A stretch of DNA of 10,176 bases from an uncultured Lysobacter sp. (GTDB taxonomy: Bacteria > Pseudomonadota > Gammaproteobacteria > Xanthomonadales > Xanthomonadaceae). The notes beneath the pieces were generated by a model. The model did no database searches. It was not told the origin of the DNA and was given only the letters and a program-made list of their open reading frames with translations. Numbering within the stretch: the stretch's first letter is position 1; each line of letters opens with the position of its first letter. The position numbers and the translations under genes are program-made. The DNA lies in assembly GCA_943913335.1 (NCBI GenBank), contig CALTXS010000017.1:1-10176 (forward strand). The letters run 5' to 3'. Shown here piece by piece: positions 1 through 7,932 of this stretch.

Positions 1-816
1 CTCAAGCCGCGTCTGTACTCGAGCTTTCTGCTGTGGCTGATGTCGGAGCTGTTTGAAACACTGCCCGAAGTCGGCGATCTGGACAAACCCAAACTGGTCT
101 TCATTTTTGACGAAGCGCACTTGCTGTTCGACGATGCACCGCCCGCACTGCAAAATCGCGTCGAACAGGTCATCCGTCTGATTCGATCCAAGGGTGTGGG
201 TGTCTATTTCTGCTCGCAGTATCCCGACGACGTACCCGACGTGATCCTGGGGCAATTGGGAAATCGCGTACAGCATGCACTGCGCGCCTTCACTCCGCGC
301 GACCAGAAGGCCGTCAAAACCGCAGCCGACACCTTTGTGCCAAATCCTGCTCTCGATGTTGTGGCAACCATCTCGCAACTGGGCACCGGCGAAGCACTGG
401 TTTCCGTACTCAAGGAAGGCGGCATCCCTTCGCCCGTTGAACGGACTCTCATTGCGCCGCCGGAATGCCGCTTAGGTCCCGTCACTGCAGCCGAGCGTCA
501 GCAGACGCGGGATTCTGGCTCTATTGGTGCCAAGTACGATCAGCCATTGAATCGTGAGTCCGCAGCGGAACGTCTGGCCGTGCGTGCAGATACCCGAACC
601 GCTACTGCCGATGCGCCGGTCGCTGCTTCGACCAAGAATCAACCTGCTGAAGAAAAAGATGGCGGCGTGATCAGCGACATCCTCTGGGGCAACGGTCGCC
701 GTCAGGGCATGGTGGAGTCCATGGCCAAGCAAACTGCACGCACCGTCGGCAGCCAGATCGGTCGTCAGATTCTGCGCGGCGTGCTGGGTGGAATCTTCGG
801 TGGCAGTCGCCGCTGA
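1..816 (+). CDS. yjgR: YjgR-like DUF853 (HerA-type) ATPase, C-terminal part only
   Basis: The gene is open at the left edge; the frame reads through from base 1, so the ATG at 40 is internal. Visible are 271 residues, roughly the C-terminal half of a protein that is about 500 residues in E. coli. The Walker B motif FIFDEAH, with DEAH at bases 109-120, is followed by [14 protein letters not shown] and [17 protein letters not shown]. These are hallmarks of the YjgR/DUF853 branch of HerA-like P-loop NTPases; the Walker A part lies outside the window. A hydrophilic, Ala/Asp/Glu-rich linker (about bases 505-660) leads to a basic, Gly-rich tail ending in GGIFGGSRR, also typical of the family. The substrate is unknown; a DNA or envelope role is only suggested by homology to HerA. 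It ends two bases before greB, suggesting co-transcription. Confidence 0.93.
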   Translation, partial: LKPRLYSSFLLWLMSELFETLPEVGDLDKPKLVFIFDEAHLLFDDAPPALQNRVEQVIRLIRSKGVGVYFCSQYPDDVPDVILGQLGNRVQHALRAFTPRDQKAVKTAADTFVPNPALDVVATISQLGTGEALVSVLKEGGIPSPVERTLIAPPECRLGPVTAAERQQTRDSGSIGAKYDQPLNRESAAERLAVRADTRTATADAPVAASTKNQPAEEKDGGVISDILWGNGRRQGMVESMAKQTARTVGSQIGRQILRGVLGGIFGGSRR

Positions 817-818
817 TT

Positions 819-1295
819 GTGGCAACCGGTCTGATTACGCGCGAAGGCTTTGAACGCCTTCGAAATGAGCTCAATGAACTGTGGCGTGTGCAGCGACCCG
901 AGATTGTTCGGGCGCTGTCCGCTGCCGCAGCCGAAGGCGATCGCAGTGAGAATGCCGAATACATTTACCGCAAAAAGCAGTTGCGTGAGCTCGATCGGCG
1001 GGTGCGCTATCTAAGCAAACGATTGCCGGATCTGAAAGTGGTCGATCAGCAACCTGCCGATACGAACCGGATCTATTTCGGCGCCATTGTAGAGCTCGAA
1101 AATCTGGACACCGGGGACCGAGTGCGTTATCGCATCGTCGGTCCCGACGAGACGGATGCACCGACCGGTCAGATCAGCGTGGACTCGCCGATGGCACGCG
1201 CGCTGATCAAGCGGCAAGTTGACGACGAGTTCATCGTGCAGCTGCCGTCCGGCCCTGCCGATTTCCGTATTCTGGATGTGCGTTACGGCGACTGA
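819..1295 (+). CDS. greB: Transcription elongation factor GreB
   Basis: This 158-residue protein, the same length as E. coli GreB, rescues backtracked RNA polymerase by stimulating cleavage of the extruded RNA 3' end through the secondary channel. The N-terminal coiled coil (about 1-75) carries GDRSENAEY with acidic tip residues D41 and E44, which help position the catalytic Mg2+. The C-terminal FKBP-like domain (about 80-158) contains [13 protein letters not shown] [13 protein letters not shown]. The basic coiled-coil stretch [19 protein letters not shown] is typical of GreB rather than GreA. The GTG start lies two bases after the yjgR-like stop and no nearby ATG fits. There is no strong separate Shine-Dalgarno sequence, so coupling to the upstream gene is likely. 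Confidence 0.95.
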   Translation: MATGLITREGFERLRNELNELWRVQRPEIVRALSAAAAEGDRSENAEYIYRKKQLRELDRRVRYLSKRLPDLKVVDQQPADTNRIYFGAIVELENLDTGDRVRYRIVGPDETDAPTGQISVDSPMARALIKRQVDDEFIVQLPSGPADFRILDVRYGD

Positions 1296-1304
1296 GCTCA
1301 GTCG
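1289..1304. repeat. 16-bp perfect palindrome spanning the convergent greB and rimO stops
   Basis: CGACTGAGCTCAGTCG reads the same on both strands. It contains the greB TGA (1293-1295) and the rimO TGA (complement of 1298-1300), because both genes end in the bases CGACTGA. There is no T-tract on either side, so it is a weak candidate for an intrinsic terminator. It may simply reflect the two genes sharing the same final bases. Confidence 0.7.
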
Positions 1305-2629
1305 TCAAACGGCACTTCGCCGTACAGGTCGTGCTCGTCCGCGCCCATAATTTCGACGTCGACAAAATCACCGGGCTTCAGTCCGGCTTCAAAGCCGTTC
1401 TGAATCTGCACCAGACCGTCAATCTCGGGCGCATCGGCCTTACTGCGGGCAATGGCGAGATCGCCTTCGACCTCATCGACCAGGCAGGTTTGAATGGTGC
1501 CGACCTTGGCCTGCAGTTTCGCGGCGGAAATCTCGGCCTGCACTTCCATGAATCGGGCGAGACGCTCTTCCTGGATGGCCGGCGGCACCGGATCGGGGAG
1601 TTCGTTGGCCTTGGCACCTTCGACCGGCGAATAGGTAAAGGCTCCGACGCGATCGAGTTGCGCTTCGCGCAGGAAGTCCAGCAACATCTCGAATTCGGCC
1701 TCGGTTTCGCCGGGGAAACCGACGATAAAGGTCGAACGAATGGTCAGATCAGGAGCGATCGAAAGCCAGTTGGAAATCCGTTCCAGCAGCTTATCGACGG
1801 CACCGGGACGCTTCATCAGTTTCAGGATGCGCGGCGCGGCATGCTGGAACGGGATGTCGAGATACGGCAACACTTTGCCCTCCGCCATCAGCGGGATGAC
1901 GTCATCGACATGCGGATACGGGTACACGTAGTGCAGACGCGTCCAGACACCGAGTTCACCCAGGCCTTCGCACAGAGACTTCATGCGGGTCTGATATTCG
2001 CGACCGTGCCAGGTGCCGGGTGCATAGCCCACGTCCACGCCATAGGCCGACGTGTCCTGTGACACTACCAGCAGTTCGCGAACGCCACCGCGCACGAGCT
2101 TCTCGGCTTCGCGCAGTACGTCGTCGACCGGACGCGACACCAGGTCACCGCGCATGCTCGGAATGATGCAGAAGGAGCAGCGGTGGTTGCAGCCTTCGGA
2201 AATTTTTAAATAGGCGTAGTGTTTGGGCGTCAGCTTGAGGCCGTAGTCGGGCAGCAAGTCAATGAAGGGATCATGTTTGGGCGGCACTACGTTGTGGACC
2301 GCATTCATGACGGAGCCGTAATCCTGCGGACCGCTAATCGAGAGCACTTGCGGGTGTGCCTGCAGAATATCCTGGGGGCGCTTGCCCAGACAGCCGGTCA
2401 CAATGACCTTGCCGTTCTCGGAAATCGCTTCGCCAATGGCATCGAGCGACTCCTGCACCGCCGAATCAATAAAGCCGCAGGTATTGACGACGACCACGTC
2501 GGCATCGTCGTAGCTTTGGACCAGGTCGTAACCCTCGACCTTGAGCTGGGTCAGAATGCGTTCGCTGTCGACCAGTGCCTTAGGACAGCCAAGGCTAACG
2601 AATCCGACTTTGGGTTGGGCGGCGCTCAT
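1298..2629 (-). CDS. rimO: Ribosomal protein S12 methylthiotransferase RimO (radical SAM)
   Basis: This 443-residue protein (E. coli 441) adds a methylthio group to an aspartate of ribosomal protein S12, using two [4Fe-4S] clusters and SAM. The N-terminal UPF0004 domain has cluster cysteines C15 ([12 protein letters not shown]), C51 (NTCGFID) and C80 (TGCLGKR). The radical SAM core has the CxxxCxxC motif C147-C151-C154 ([10 protein letters not shown]), then [16 protein letters not shown] domain occupies about the last 65 residues. [12 protein letters not shown] and the acidic C-terminus favour RimO over MiaB. The reading frame extends upstream to 2872, but that part lies antisense to the HIT gene and is unlike RimO. 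The start at 2629, before [17 protein letters not shown], matches the family. No strong Shine-Dalgarno sequence is visible. Confidence 0.96.
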   Translation of the reverse strand: MSAAQPKVGFVSLGCPKALVDSERILTQLKVEGYDLVQSYDDADVVVVNTCGFIDSAVQESLDAIGEAISENGKVIVTGCLGKRPQDILQAHPQVLSISGPQDYGSVMNAVHNVVPPKHDPFIDLLPDYGLKLTPKHYAYLKISEGCNHRCSFCIIPSMRGDLVSRPVDDVLREAEKLVRGGVRELLVVSQDTSAYGVDVGYAPGTWHGREYQTRMKSLCEGLGELGVWTRLHYVYPYPHVDDVIPLMAEGKVLPYLDIPFQHAAPRILKLMKRPGAVDKLLERISNWLSIAPDLTIRSTFIVGFPGETEAEFEMLLDFLREAQLDRVGAFTYSPVEGAKANELPDPVPPAIQEERLARFMEVQAEISAAKLQAKVGTIQTCLVDEVEGDLAIARSKADAPEIDGLVQIQNGFEAGLKPGDFVDVEIMGADEHDLYGEVPFDD

Positions 2630-2659
2630 AGGAATACTGGGGTCATCAGAGAATCGCCT

Positions 2660-2665
2660 ATTATA
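2660..2665 (-). promoter_or_regulatory. Perfect -10 box for rimO in the divergent rimO/HIT gap
   Basis: The minus strand reads TATAAT exactly, 30 bases upstream of the rimO start, predicting a leader of roughly 24 nt. No good -35 hexamer sits 16-18 bases upstream (TCGGGG at the 17-bp position). The plus strand has TATTAT at 2659-2664, almost the same bases, which could be the -10 of the divergent HIT gene. The two promoters would then overlap and compete. Confidence 0.5.
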
Positions 2666-2698
2666 CGATTGACGACCTATCTCCCCGACCGAATCCGC

Positions 2699-3115
2699 AT
2701 GACTCCCTTCCGACTGGATCCGCAACTGGCTGCCGACACCTTCGTTGTGGGCGACTTGGCGCGCTGTCGCGTCCTGCTGATGAACGACTCGCGTTACCCC
2801 TGGCTGATTCTGGTGCCGCGTGCGAACGGCCTCCGTGACCTCACCGATCTGGACGCCGATGATCTGGCGCAATGCATGCAGGAAGTGCGCACAGCCGCTG
2901 CTGCACTGCAGACGTGCGCGCCCTATCAGAAATTGAATGTGGCCTCACTGGGGAATATGGTGCCCCAGCTGCATATTCACGTCATTGGCCGCAACGAAGG
3001 CGATGCCGCCTGGCCCAAGTCGGTCTGGGGCCTCGGACAAGCGCAACCCTACTCGCCGGCGCAATTGCTTCTGCAGGAATTGCGCGCCGCCATACCGGGT
3101 CTCACCGCGGCCTGA
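2699..3115 (+). CDS. HIT (histidine triad) family nucleotide-binding protein
   Basis: This is a 138-residue cytosolic protein of the HIT superfamily, members of which hydrolyse or transfer nucleotidyl groups. The motif is QLHIHVIGR at residues 90-98. Aligned to the consensus H-x-H-x-H, the first His is Gln (Q90), while H92, the position of the nucleophile, and H94 are kept. Other family signs are PWLILVPR (34-41), LNVASLGN (79-86) and AWPKSVWG (104-111), as in a group of short proteobacterial HIT proteins whose substrate I do not know. The frame stays open upstream to 2219, but that region is antisense to rimO. The ATG at 2699 fits the family start ([14 protein letters not shown]). The gene diverges from rimO and converges on dcd, so it is probably monocistronic. 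No strong Shine-Dalgarno sequence is visible. Confidence 0.88.
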   Translation: MTPFRLDPQLAADTFVVGDLARCRVLLMNDSRYPWLILVPRANGLRDLTDLDADDLAQCMQEVRTAAAALQTCAPYQKLNVASLGNMVPQLHIHVIGRNEGDAAWPKSVWGLGQAQPYSPAQLLLQELRAAIPGLTAA

Positions 3116-3116
3116 G

Positions 3117-3135
3117 ACGCACCGATCAGGTGCGT
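3117..3135. repeat. Hairpin between convergent HIT gene and dcd, overlapping the dcd stop
   Basis: ACGCACC and GGTGCGT form a perfect 7-bp stem around the 5-nt loop GATCA. The loop contains the dcd stop (complement of 3126-3128). It begins two bases after the HIT stop codon. Neither strand has a following T-tract, so any terminator role, in one or both directions, is weakly supported. Confidence 0.45.
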
Positions 3136-3692
3136 GGCAGCGTCACGCCGGTCTGACCCTGATACTTACCGCCGCGGTCCTTGTAGGAGGTCTCGCAGAC
3201 TTCATCGGACTGGAAGAACAGCATCTGCGCCACACCCTCGTTGGCGTAGATGCGGGCAGGCAACGGCGTGGTATTGGAGAACTCCAGCGTGACATGTCCC
3301 TCCCACTCGGGCTCGAGAGGAGTCACGTTGACGATGATGCCGCAACGCGCATAGGTGCTCTTGCCCAGGCAGACCACCAAGGTATCGCGCGGAATCCGGA
3401 AATATTCAACAGTACGGGCCAGCGCAAAGCTGTTCGGCGGAATGATGCACTCATCACCGACCACATCGACAAAACTGCCGCTGTCAAAATGCTTGGGATC
3501 GACAATGGTCGAGTTGATATTGGTAAAGATCTTGAACTCACGCGAACAGCGCACGTCGTAGCCGTAACTCGAGGTGCCGTAACTGACGATGCGTTCGCCG
3601 TTGACCTGCTTTACCTGGCCGGGTTCGAACGGCTCGATCATGCCGTGTTCCTGTGCCATTTGGCGGATCCAGCGGTCGCTCTTGATACTCAT
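3126..3692 (-). CDS. dcd: dCTP deaminase (dUTP-forming)
   Basis: This 188-residue enzyme deaminates dCTP to dUTP, feeding dTMP synthesis after dUTPase. The trimeric dUTPase-like fold shows [10 protein letters not shown] (41-50), the nucleotide-binding GKSTYARCG (110-118), and [16 protein letters not shown] (134-149) with the presumed catalytic glutamate E137. The C-terminal [13 protein letters not shown] matches the flexible tail that closes over the active site. Lysine in GKSTYAR rather than the arginine of E. coli GRSSLAR is common in the 188-residue form. The start at 3692 gives the family N-terminus [10 protein letters not shown]; a GGAG (3706-3709, minus) lies 13 bases upstream, slightly far. 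It follows mrp on the same strand after 79 bp and may be co-transcribed with it or use its own promoter. Confidence 0.97.
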   Translation of the reverse strand: MSIKSDRWIRQMAQEHGMIEPFEPGQVKQVNGERIVSYGTSSYGYDVRCSREFKIFTNINSTIVDPKHFDSGSFVDVVGDECIIPPNSFALARTVEYFRIPRDTLVVCLGKSTYARCGIIVNVTPLEPEWEGHVTLEFSNTTPLPARIYANEGVAQMLFFQSDEVCETSYKDRGGKYQGQTGVTLPRT

Positions 3693-3732
3693 AACTAAAA
3701 GATTGCTCCGGGGCAGTGCGTAAGTTGCGCGT

Positions 3733-3759
3733 CAGTGGCCACAGTATAGCGGGCCACTG
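3733..3759 (-). promoter_or_regulatory. Inverted repeat enclosing a -10-like box between mrp and dcd
   Basis: CAGTGGCC (3733-3740) and GGCCACTG (3752-3759) are perfect 8-bp inverted repeats separated by 11 bases. On the minus strand the spacer contains TATACT (3743-3748), a 5/6 match to the -10 consensus, about 50 bases before the dcd start. No clear -35 element is present. The repeat could be an operator over a dcd promoter or a hairpin ending mrp transcripts. A T-tract is absent, which argues against a standard terminator. Confidence 0.4.
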
Positions 3760-3771
3760 CTCGTCTATTTG

Positions 3772-4611
3772 TTAGGCCAGATTGAGATCCAGAGTGCCCC
3801 GTACCTTGGGACGCGCCGACAACGCTTCGAGTACTGCATCAAGCACCCGCTGATAGGCTTGGGCGGCCTCGGACTCTGGCTCAGCTACAACCAATGGCAC
3901 ACCGGCATCGCCCTGCTCGCGAATGCGCCGTTGCAATGGCAACTGCCCGAGGAAGGGCACCTGGTACTCCGCCGCCATTTTCTCACCGCCACCTTCACCG
4001 AAGATGGGTTCGGCATGACCGCAGTTCGAACAGATATGCAGCGACATGTTCTCAACCAGCCCCAGCACCGGGATCTCGACCTTCTCAAACATCCGCAGCG
4101 CTTTGCGTGCGTCCAGTGTGGCAACTTCCTGCGGGGTGGTGACGATGACGGCGCCGGCCACCGGAATTTTCTGCGCCATCGTCAACTGAATGTCACCCGT
4201 GCCCGGCGGCAGATCGACGAACAGCAGATCGAGATCGTCCCAGAGACTGTCGTTCAGCAGCTGACTCAGTGCCGAAGTGGCCATCGGCCCGCGCCAGATC
4301 ATGGGCGTGTCGGATTCGACCAGCAGACCGATCGACATGATCTGCAAGCCATGGGCTCGCAGCGGCTCGATGTGCTTGCCGTCCGGGCTGTCCGGCCGAC
4401 CGGAAACACCCAACATGGTCGGAATGCTCGGGCCGTAGATATCCGCATCGAGCAGGCCCACCCGCAAACCGCGCTGGGCAGCGGCGACGGCCAGATTGGC
4501 CGCCGTGGTGGACTTGCCCACCCCACCCTTGCCGGAACCGACGGCAATGATGTTGCGGATGGCGGGAAGTGGGGTGAGTTCGCCCTGAACCTGGTGACGT
4601 GGCAATACCAT
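3772..4611 (-). CDS. mrp: Mrp/ApbC family Fe-S cluster carrier ATPase, short form
   Basis: This 279-residue P-loop ATPase of the Mrp/Nbp35 family binds and delivers [4Fe-4S] clusters as a dimer. The deviant Walker A motif GSGKGGVGKST spans residues 25-35, LLDADIYGPS follows at 53-62, FVDLPPGTGD is at 131-140, and the cluster-binding pair is C194-C197 (HICSNCGHAE). Family members of about 350-370 residues start with a MIP18/DUF59 domain, which is absent here. An in-frame TAA lies only six codons upstream of the ATG, so the frame itself rules out a longer protein starting from it. As far as I recall, xanthomonad Mrp proteins are similarly short. There is no evident Shine-Dalgarno sequence. A good promoter lies just upstream (4640-4668). 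Confidence 0.95.
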   Translation of the reverse strand: MVLPRHQVQGELTPLPAIRNIIAVGSGKGGVGKSTTAANLAVAAAQRGLRVGLLDADIYGPSIPTMLGVSGRPDSPDGKHIEPLRAHGLQIMSIGLLVESDTPMIWRGPMATSALSQLLNDSLWDDLDLLFVDLPPGTGDIQLTMAQKIPVAGAVIVTTPQEVATLDARKALRMFEKVEIPVLGLVENMSLHICSNCGHAEPIFGEGGGEKMAAEYQVPFLGQLPLQRRIREQGDAGVPLVVAEPESEAAQAYQRVLDAVLEALSARPKVRGTLDLNLA

Positions 4612-4639
4612 ACGAATGCGTGCGGATTAGTGAAAAAAC

Positions 4640-4668
4640 ATTGTAGGCCAGTCCTTCGAATCCGCCAA
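4640..4668 (-). promoter_or_regulatory. Sigma-70-like promoter for mrp (and possibly dcd)
   Basis: On the minus strand TTGGCG (4663-4668) and TACAAT (4640-4645) are separated by exactly 17 bases. They match the -35 consensus at 4/6 and the -10 consensus at 5/6. The predicted start of transcription is about 22 bases before the mrp ATG. This is the best-spaced promoter candidate in the window. Confidence 0.6.
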
Positions 4669-4740
4669 AAATGAGACCGGTAATCCAAAATCGTTTTTTG
4701 GTCACCCAGGGTTCATTTTTATGCTAATGTCACGTTAAGG

Positions 4741-4768
4741 TTGCGTTTAGGCACCGATAACATTTAAT
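4741..4768 (+). promoter_or_regulatory. Weak promoter candidate for the TonB receptor gene
   Basis: TTGCGT (4741-4746) and TTTAAT (4763-4768) are 16 bases apart. An alternative -10-like box, GCTAAT, is at 4723-4728. Downstream, GAGGG (4774-4778) is a Shine-Dalgarno candidate 12 bases before the ATG at 4791, and a run of seven T follows it. I see no known riboswitch or iron-box motif in 4612-4790. Confidence 0.3.
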
Positions 4769-4790
4769 CCAACGAGGGATTTTTTTAACT

Positions 4791-7716
4791 ATGGGCCATT
4801 CGCCCAAGCATCCTAGCTACGTCGGTAGCTGCGTCACTTGCACTGAGTTATGCCGCAGGTGTCCACGCACAAACGACCAAGCCCGCAACCACTACCACTG
4901 AAGAAGCAGCCAAAGACACCACGACGAAAAGCGTCGGCAAGGTTACGGTTGTCGGTTCGCGCATCAAGCGATCCAAGATTGAAGGCGCCGCCCCGGTGAC
5001 CGTCGTGAACCGCGAACAGATGGAGCGCGAAGGCTTCACCCAAGTCGGTGACATGCTGCAGACCATCACTCAGGTGACAACCACGAACTTCACCGGTGAT
5101 CTGGCCGTGACCGGCTTTACACCGAACGCACAGGTCGTCAACCTGCGTAACCTCGGCCCCGGCTATACCTTGACCCTGGTCGATGGCCGTCGCCCCGCTC
5201 AATATCCGCAGCCTTATAACAACTCGTACAACGTTGTGAACGTTAAGGCCATTCCCGCCAGCATCATTGAACGTTCCGAAGTCCTGTCCGGTGGCGCATC
5301 GGCCATCTACGGTTCGGATGCTATCGCCGGCGTTGTGAACATTGTTACCCGCAAGAACTTTGACGGTAATCGCCTGAGCGTCCGCGCCGGCACCACCGAA
5401 GAAGGCGGCGGTGACAACTGGAACGTCGAATACACAGGTGGCCGCACCTCCGATCGCTGGAGTGCTATCTGGGCCCTGCAAGTCGGCCAAACGGATCCGA
5501 TCTTTGCCGATCAGCGCGACATCACTGCCAGCACCAAGGCAGGCCCGCTGGGCTCGACTGCCAACCCGGCACTGTCGCTCATCGCCATTCGCGCAACGAA
5601 TAACCGCCCTTCCGGTCAGCCGAGCAACTCCGGCCACAATGCTTACGTTCTGAGCCCTGCACAGTGTGATGCATTCGGTTACACCACCGTCACCACCGCA
5701 GCTCGTGGCACTTACTGCGGTACGTTTGATCAGGTCGCTTCGCGCTCACTGCAGAACGAATCGAAGTACTGGTCGGCCTACGGTCGCGGCGAACGCAAGA
5801 TTGGCGAGAACGGTACCGTCTGGAGCAGCCTGACCTACTATCAGACCAAGGCTAAATCGACTTCGGGTACCGAATTCTGGGGTACCTCCGGCGATGCATT
5901 CAATACCACACGTGGCGGCGCTACCACTCCGTACTACTTTGACCGTGGTCTGGGCGCACTGGTGCAGCTGCAACGTGTCTTCAATCCCTCCGAACTGGGT
6001 GGCCCTGAAGAATCCACGACCATCTACGACGAAAAGACGTATGAGCTGAATGCCGGTATTACCGGTACGATTGCCGACCGTTTTGACTGGGAAGTGTCGG
6101 GTCAATACGGCCGTTATGACTACGAGGCAGATCGTCCGCGTCTGCTGGCCAAATCGGTCCACGATTATTTCCTCGGCCCATTGCTGGGTTACTCCACCTC
6201 GACCGGTGCCGCTTCGACTGCTTCGGGCGCCTATCCTGTCTATCAGATGAACCTGAACCGTTGGGCCACTCCGTGGACCCCGGCCGACTACGCAGCCAAT
6301 TCGACTCGCGTCATCAATAAGGGCACCACCAAAGCACAAGGTCTGGCCTTCACAATCAACGGCGACCTGTTCAACCTGCCTGCCGGTCCTGTCGGCTTCG
6401 CCGGTACCCTTGAAGCCTATCGCTCCATCCTGGAAATCAACAGCGATCCGCGCATCGATCCGCTGCGTCCGCTCGATGCCGGCACTGTTTACAACCTGGT
6501 CGGTTCCGGCTTTACGCGTGGTACTCGTGACCGCTATGCGGCCGGTGCAGAATTCCGCATCCCGCTCAGCAAGAAGCTCACCGCACAACTCGCAGGTCGC
6601 TGGGATCAGTACGACGACATTACAGACGTCACCGGCAAGATGACCTATAACCTGGGTCTGGAATACCGTCCGGTTGAATCTCTGTTGCTCCGTACTTCCT
6701 ACGCAACGAGCTTTAAGGCACCGGACATGCAGTATGTCTTCAGCCAAGGCAATGCGTCCTACTCCACTCTGGTTGACCAATACGCCTGCTACACCGGTAC
6801 CGGCGTAGCTGATGGTCGCGGTGCCCGTACGTACAACCAATGCGCCGGCACCTCGGGCGACCCGACCATCTACTCGGTGCAAATCCGCACCACCGGTAAC
6901 CCGGACCTGAAGGAAGAAACGGCCAAGAGCTTCGGCGCCGGCTTCGTGTGGGATATCACCGATCAGCTGAACGTGTCGATGGACTACTACCGCATTCGTC
7001 TGAAGGACGCTGCATCGCGCTTGAGCAACTACACCGTGCTTGAGGCCGAAGCTGCATGCCGTATGGGTTCGTACCAACCTGGCGTCGATCTGCCGCCGCC
7101 CACCGAAGCATACTGCGACTCGATCTATGCACTGATCACCCGTACCGATGCACCGGGAACCCCGTCCCATACCCGCCTGCAAAACATCCGCAGCACCTAC
7201 GTCAATACTGCAGGTGAAGATACCTCGGGCATCGACGCCACCCTGAATTTCCGTCAGGATCTCGGCCGCTTCGGCAATATGCGTTACAACTTCAGCTACA
7301 CCCTGATGCTTTCGGACAAGTACGCACAGTTGCCCGGCGATGAAATGGTGGAATACCGCGATTCGTCCTCCGTTGCGCAGCGCAGCCGTATTCGCGGTTC
7401 GCTCAGCTGGTCCAAGAACACCTGGGCCGCCACCTACTTCTTCAACCGTCTGGGTTCGGCCGTTTCAGCCGCCGGCATCGCCGGTCAGAACATCGGTGGC
7501 CTTTACCAGCGTCGTTTGTCGCCGTGGACGACTTCGAACCTCAGCATCACCAAGCGTTTCACTCCCGACCTGTCCGTGGGTCTGACCATCAACAACCTCA
7601 CCAACAATCAGTACCGTCAGGACTTCAGCGAAACGGCCTACCCGTTCTTTGATCCGTACATCGGCGCTGACCTGGCCGGCCGTCGCTTCACGCTGTCGGC
7701 TAACTACAAGTTCTAA
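4791..7716 (+). CDS. TonB-dependent outer-membrane receptor with an apparent 1-nt frameshift at its 5' end
   Basis: This gene encodes a large outer-membrane receptor that imports an unknown ligand using TonB energy. An uninterrupted frame runs from after the TAA at 4786-4788 to the TAA at 7714-7716. It starts with a signal peptide (RPSIL...GVHA|Q), then a Thr/Pro/Lys linker, a TonB-box-like KVTVVGSRI and a plug domain with APVTVVNREQMEREGF, LRNLGPGYTLTLVDGRR and GGASAIYGSDAIAGVVNIVT. A 22-strand-type barrel follows, ending in NLTNNQYR and a terminal Phe. The frame has no ATG, GTG or TTG before the GTG at 4996, which codes for a valine inside the plug. The ATG at 4791, downstream of GAGGG, is in another frame and stops after 36 codons (TGA 4899-4901). 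Dropping one G from GGG at 4793-4795 gives MAIRPSIL... and a 974-residue receptor. The ligand cannot be assigned. Three local cysteine pairs lie in the barrel region. Confidence 0.9.
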
Positions 7717-7740
7717 TCCAACTTGTAATCGCAGCAAAGC

Positions 7741-7775
7741 AAAGACCCGGCAGCAATGTCGGGTCTTTCTTTCTG
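7741..7775 (+). terminator. Intrinsic terminator of the TonB receptor gene
   Basis: AAAGACCCG (7741-7749) and CGGGTCTTT (7760-7768) form a perfect 9-bp stem with a 10-nt loop, 24 bases after the receptor stop codon. The stem ends in TTT and is followed by the T-rich CTTTCTG. This separates the receptor transcript from the DUF2147 gene. Confidence 0.85.
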
Positions 7776-7795
7776 TTCATGCCTGGCATTGATTC

Positions 7796-7821
7796 AGCTA
7801 AAACTTGCCTGCGGTTTAGCT
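7796..7821. repeat. 7-bp inverted repeat upstream of the DUF2147 gene
   Basis: AGCTAAA (7796-7802) and TTTAGCT (7815-7821) are separated by 12 bases. It lies between the receptor terminator and the DUF2147 promoter candidate. It could be an operator or a chance repeat; there is no T-tract for termination. Confidence 0.3.
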
Positions 7822-7878
7822 ACCTGTGCCGTCGCACAATTTACGGACCACGGTGTGAAATCTGATCACTATTTAGGG

Positions 7879-7884
7879 TATAAA
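7879..7884 (+). promoter_or_regulatory. -10 candidate for the DUF2147 gene
   Basis: TATAAA (5/6 to consensus) lies 48 bases before the ATG. The hexamer at the -35 position is TGAAAT, a poor match, so an activator may be needed if this promoter is real. The receptor terminator upstream makes a separate promoter in 7776-7932 likely. Confidence 0.4.
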
Positions 7885-7932
7885 GGATGCATGTGCCGGA
7901 CGTCCCTGCACGCCACACCAAGGAGTTTCACA

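Noticed and set aside
1331..2062. 243-codon plus-strand open frame
   Set aside because: It is the shadow of rimO on the opposite strand, without a recognisable domain.
2219..2698. 160-codon N-terminal extension of the HIT protein
   Set aside because: It is antisense to rimO; the HIT family start is at 2699.
2630..2872. 81-codon N-terminal extension of RimO
   Set aside because: It is antisense to the HIT gene and unlike any RimO; the shorter start gives the expected length.
3769..4674. 301-codon plus-strand open frame
   Set aside because: It is the complement of mrp, which has full ATPase and CxxC motifs.
4780..4786. Seven-T run before the TonB receptor ATG as a slippage switch
   Set aside because: It lies upstream of the ATG, so slippage there would not change the reading frame from that ATG; at most it could alter Shine-Dalgarno spacing.
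5746..7182. 478-codon open frame antisense to the TonB receptor gene
   Set aside because: It mirrors a well-supported receptor gene, has no recognisable domain and no ribosome-binding signal; codon bias of the sense gene explains its openness.
7854..7870. CRP/Clp-like site TGTGA...TCACT upstream of the DUF2147 gene
   Set aside because: The half sites are seven bases apart instead of six and the last base differs, so it does not meet the consensus; binding would need to be tested.
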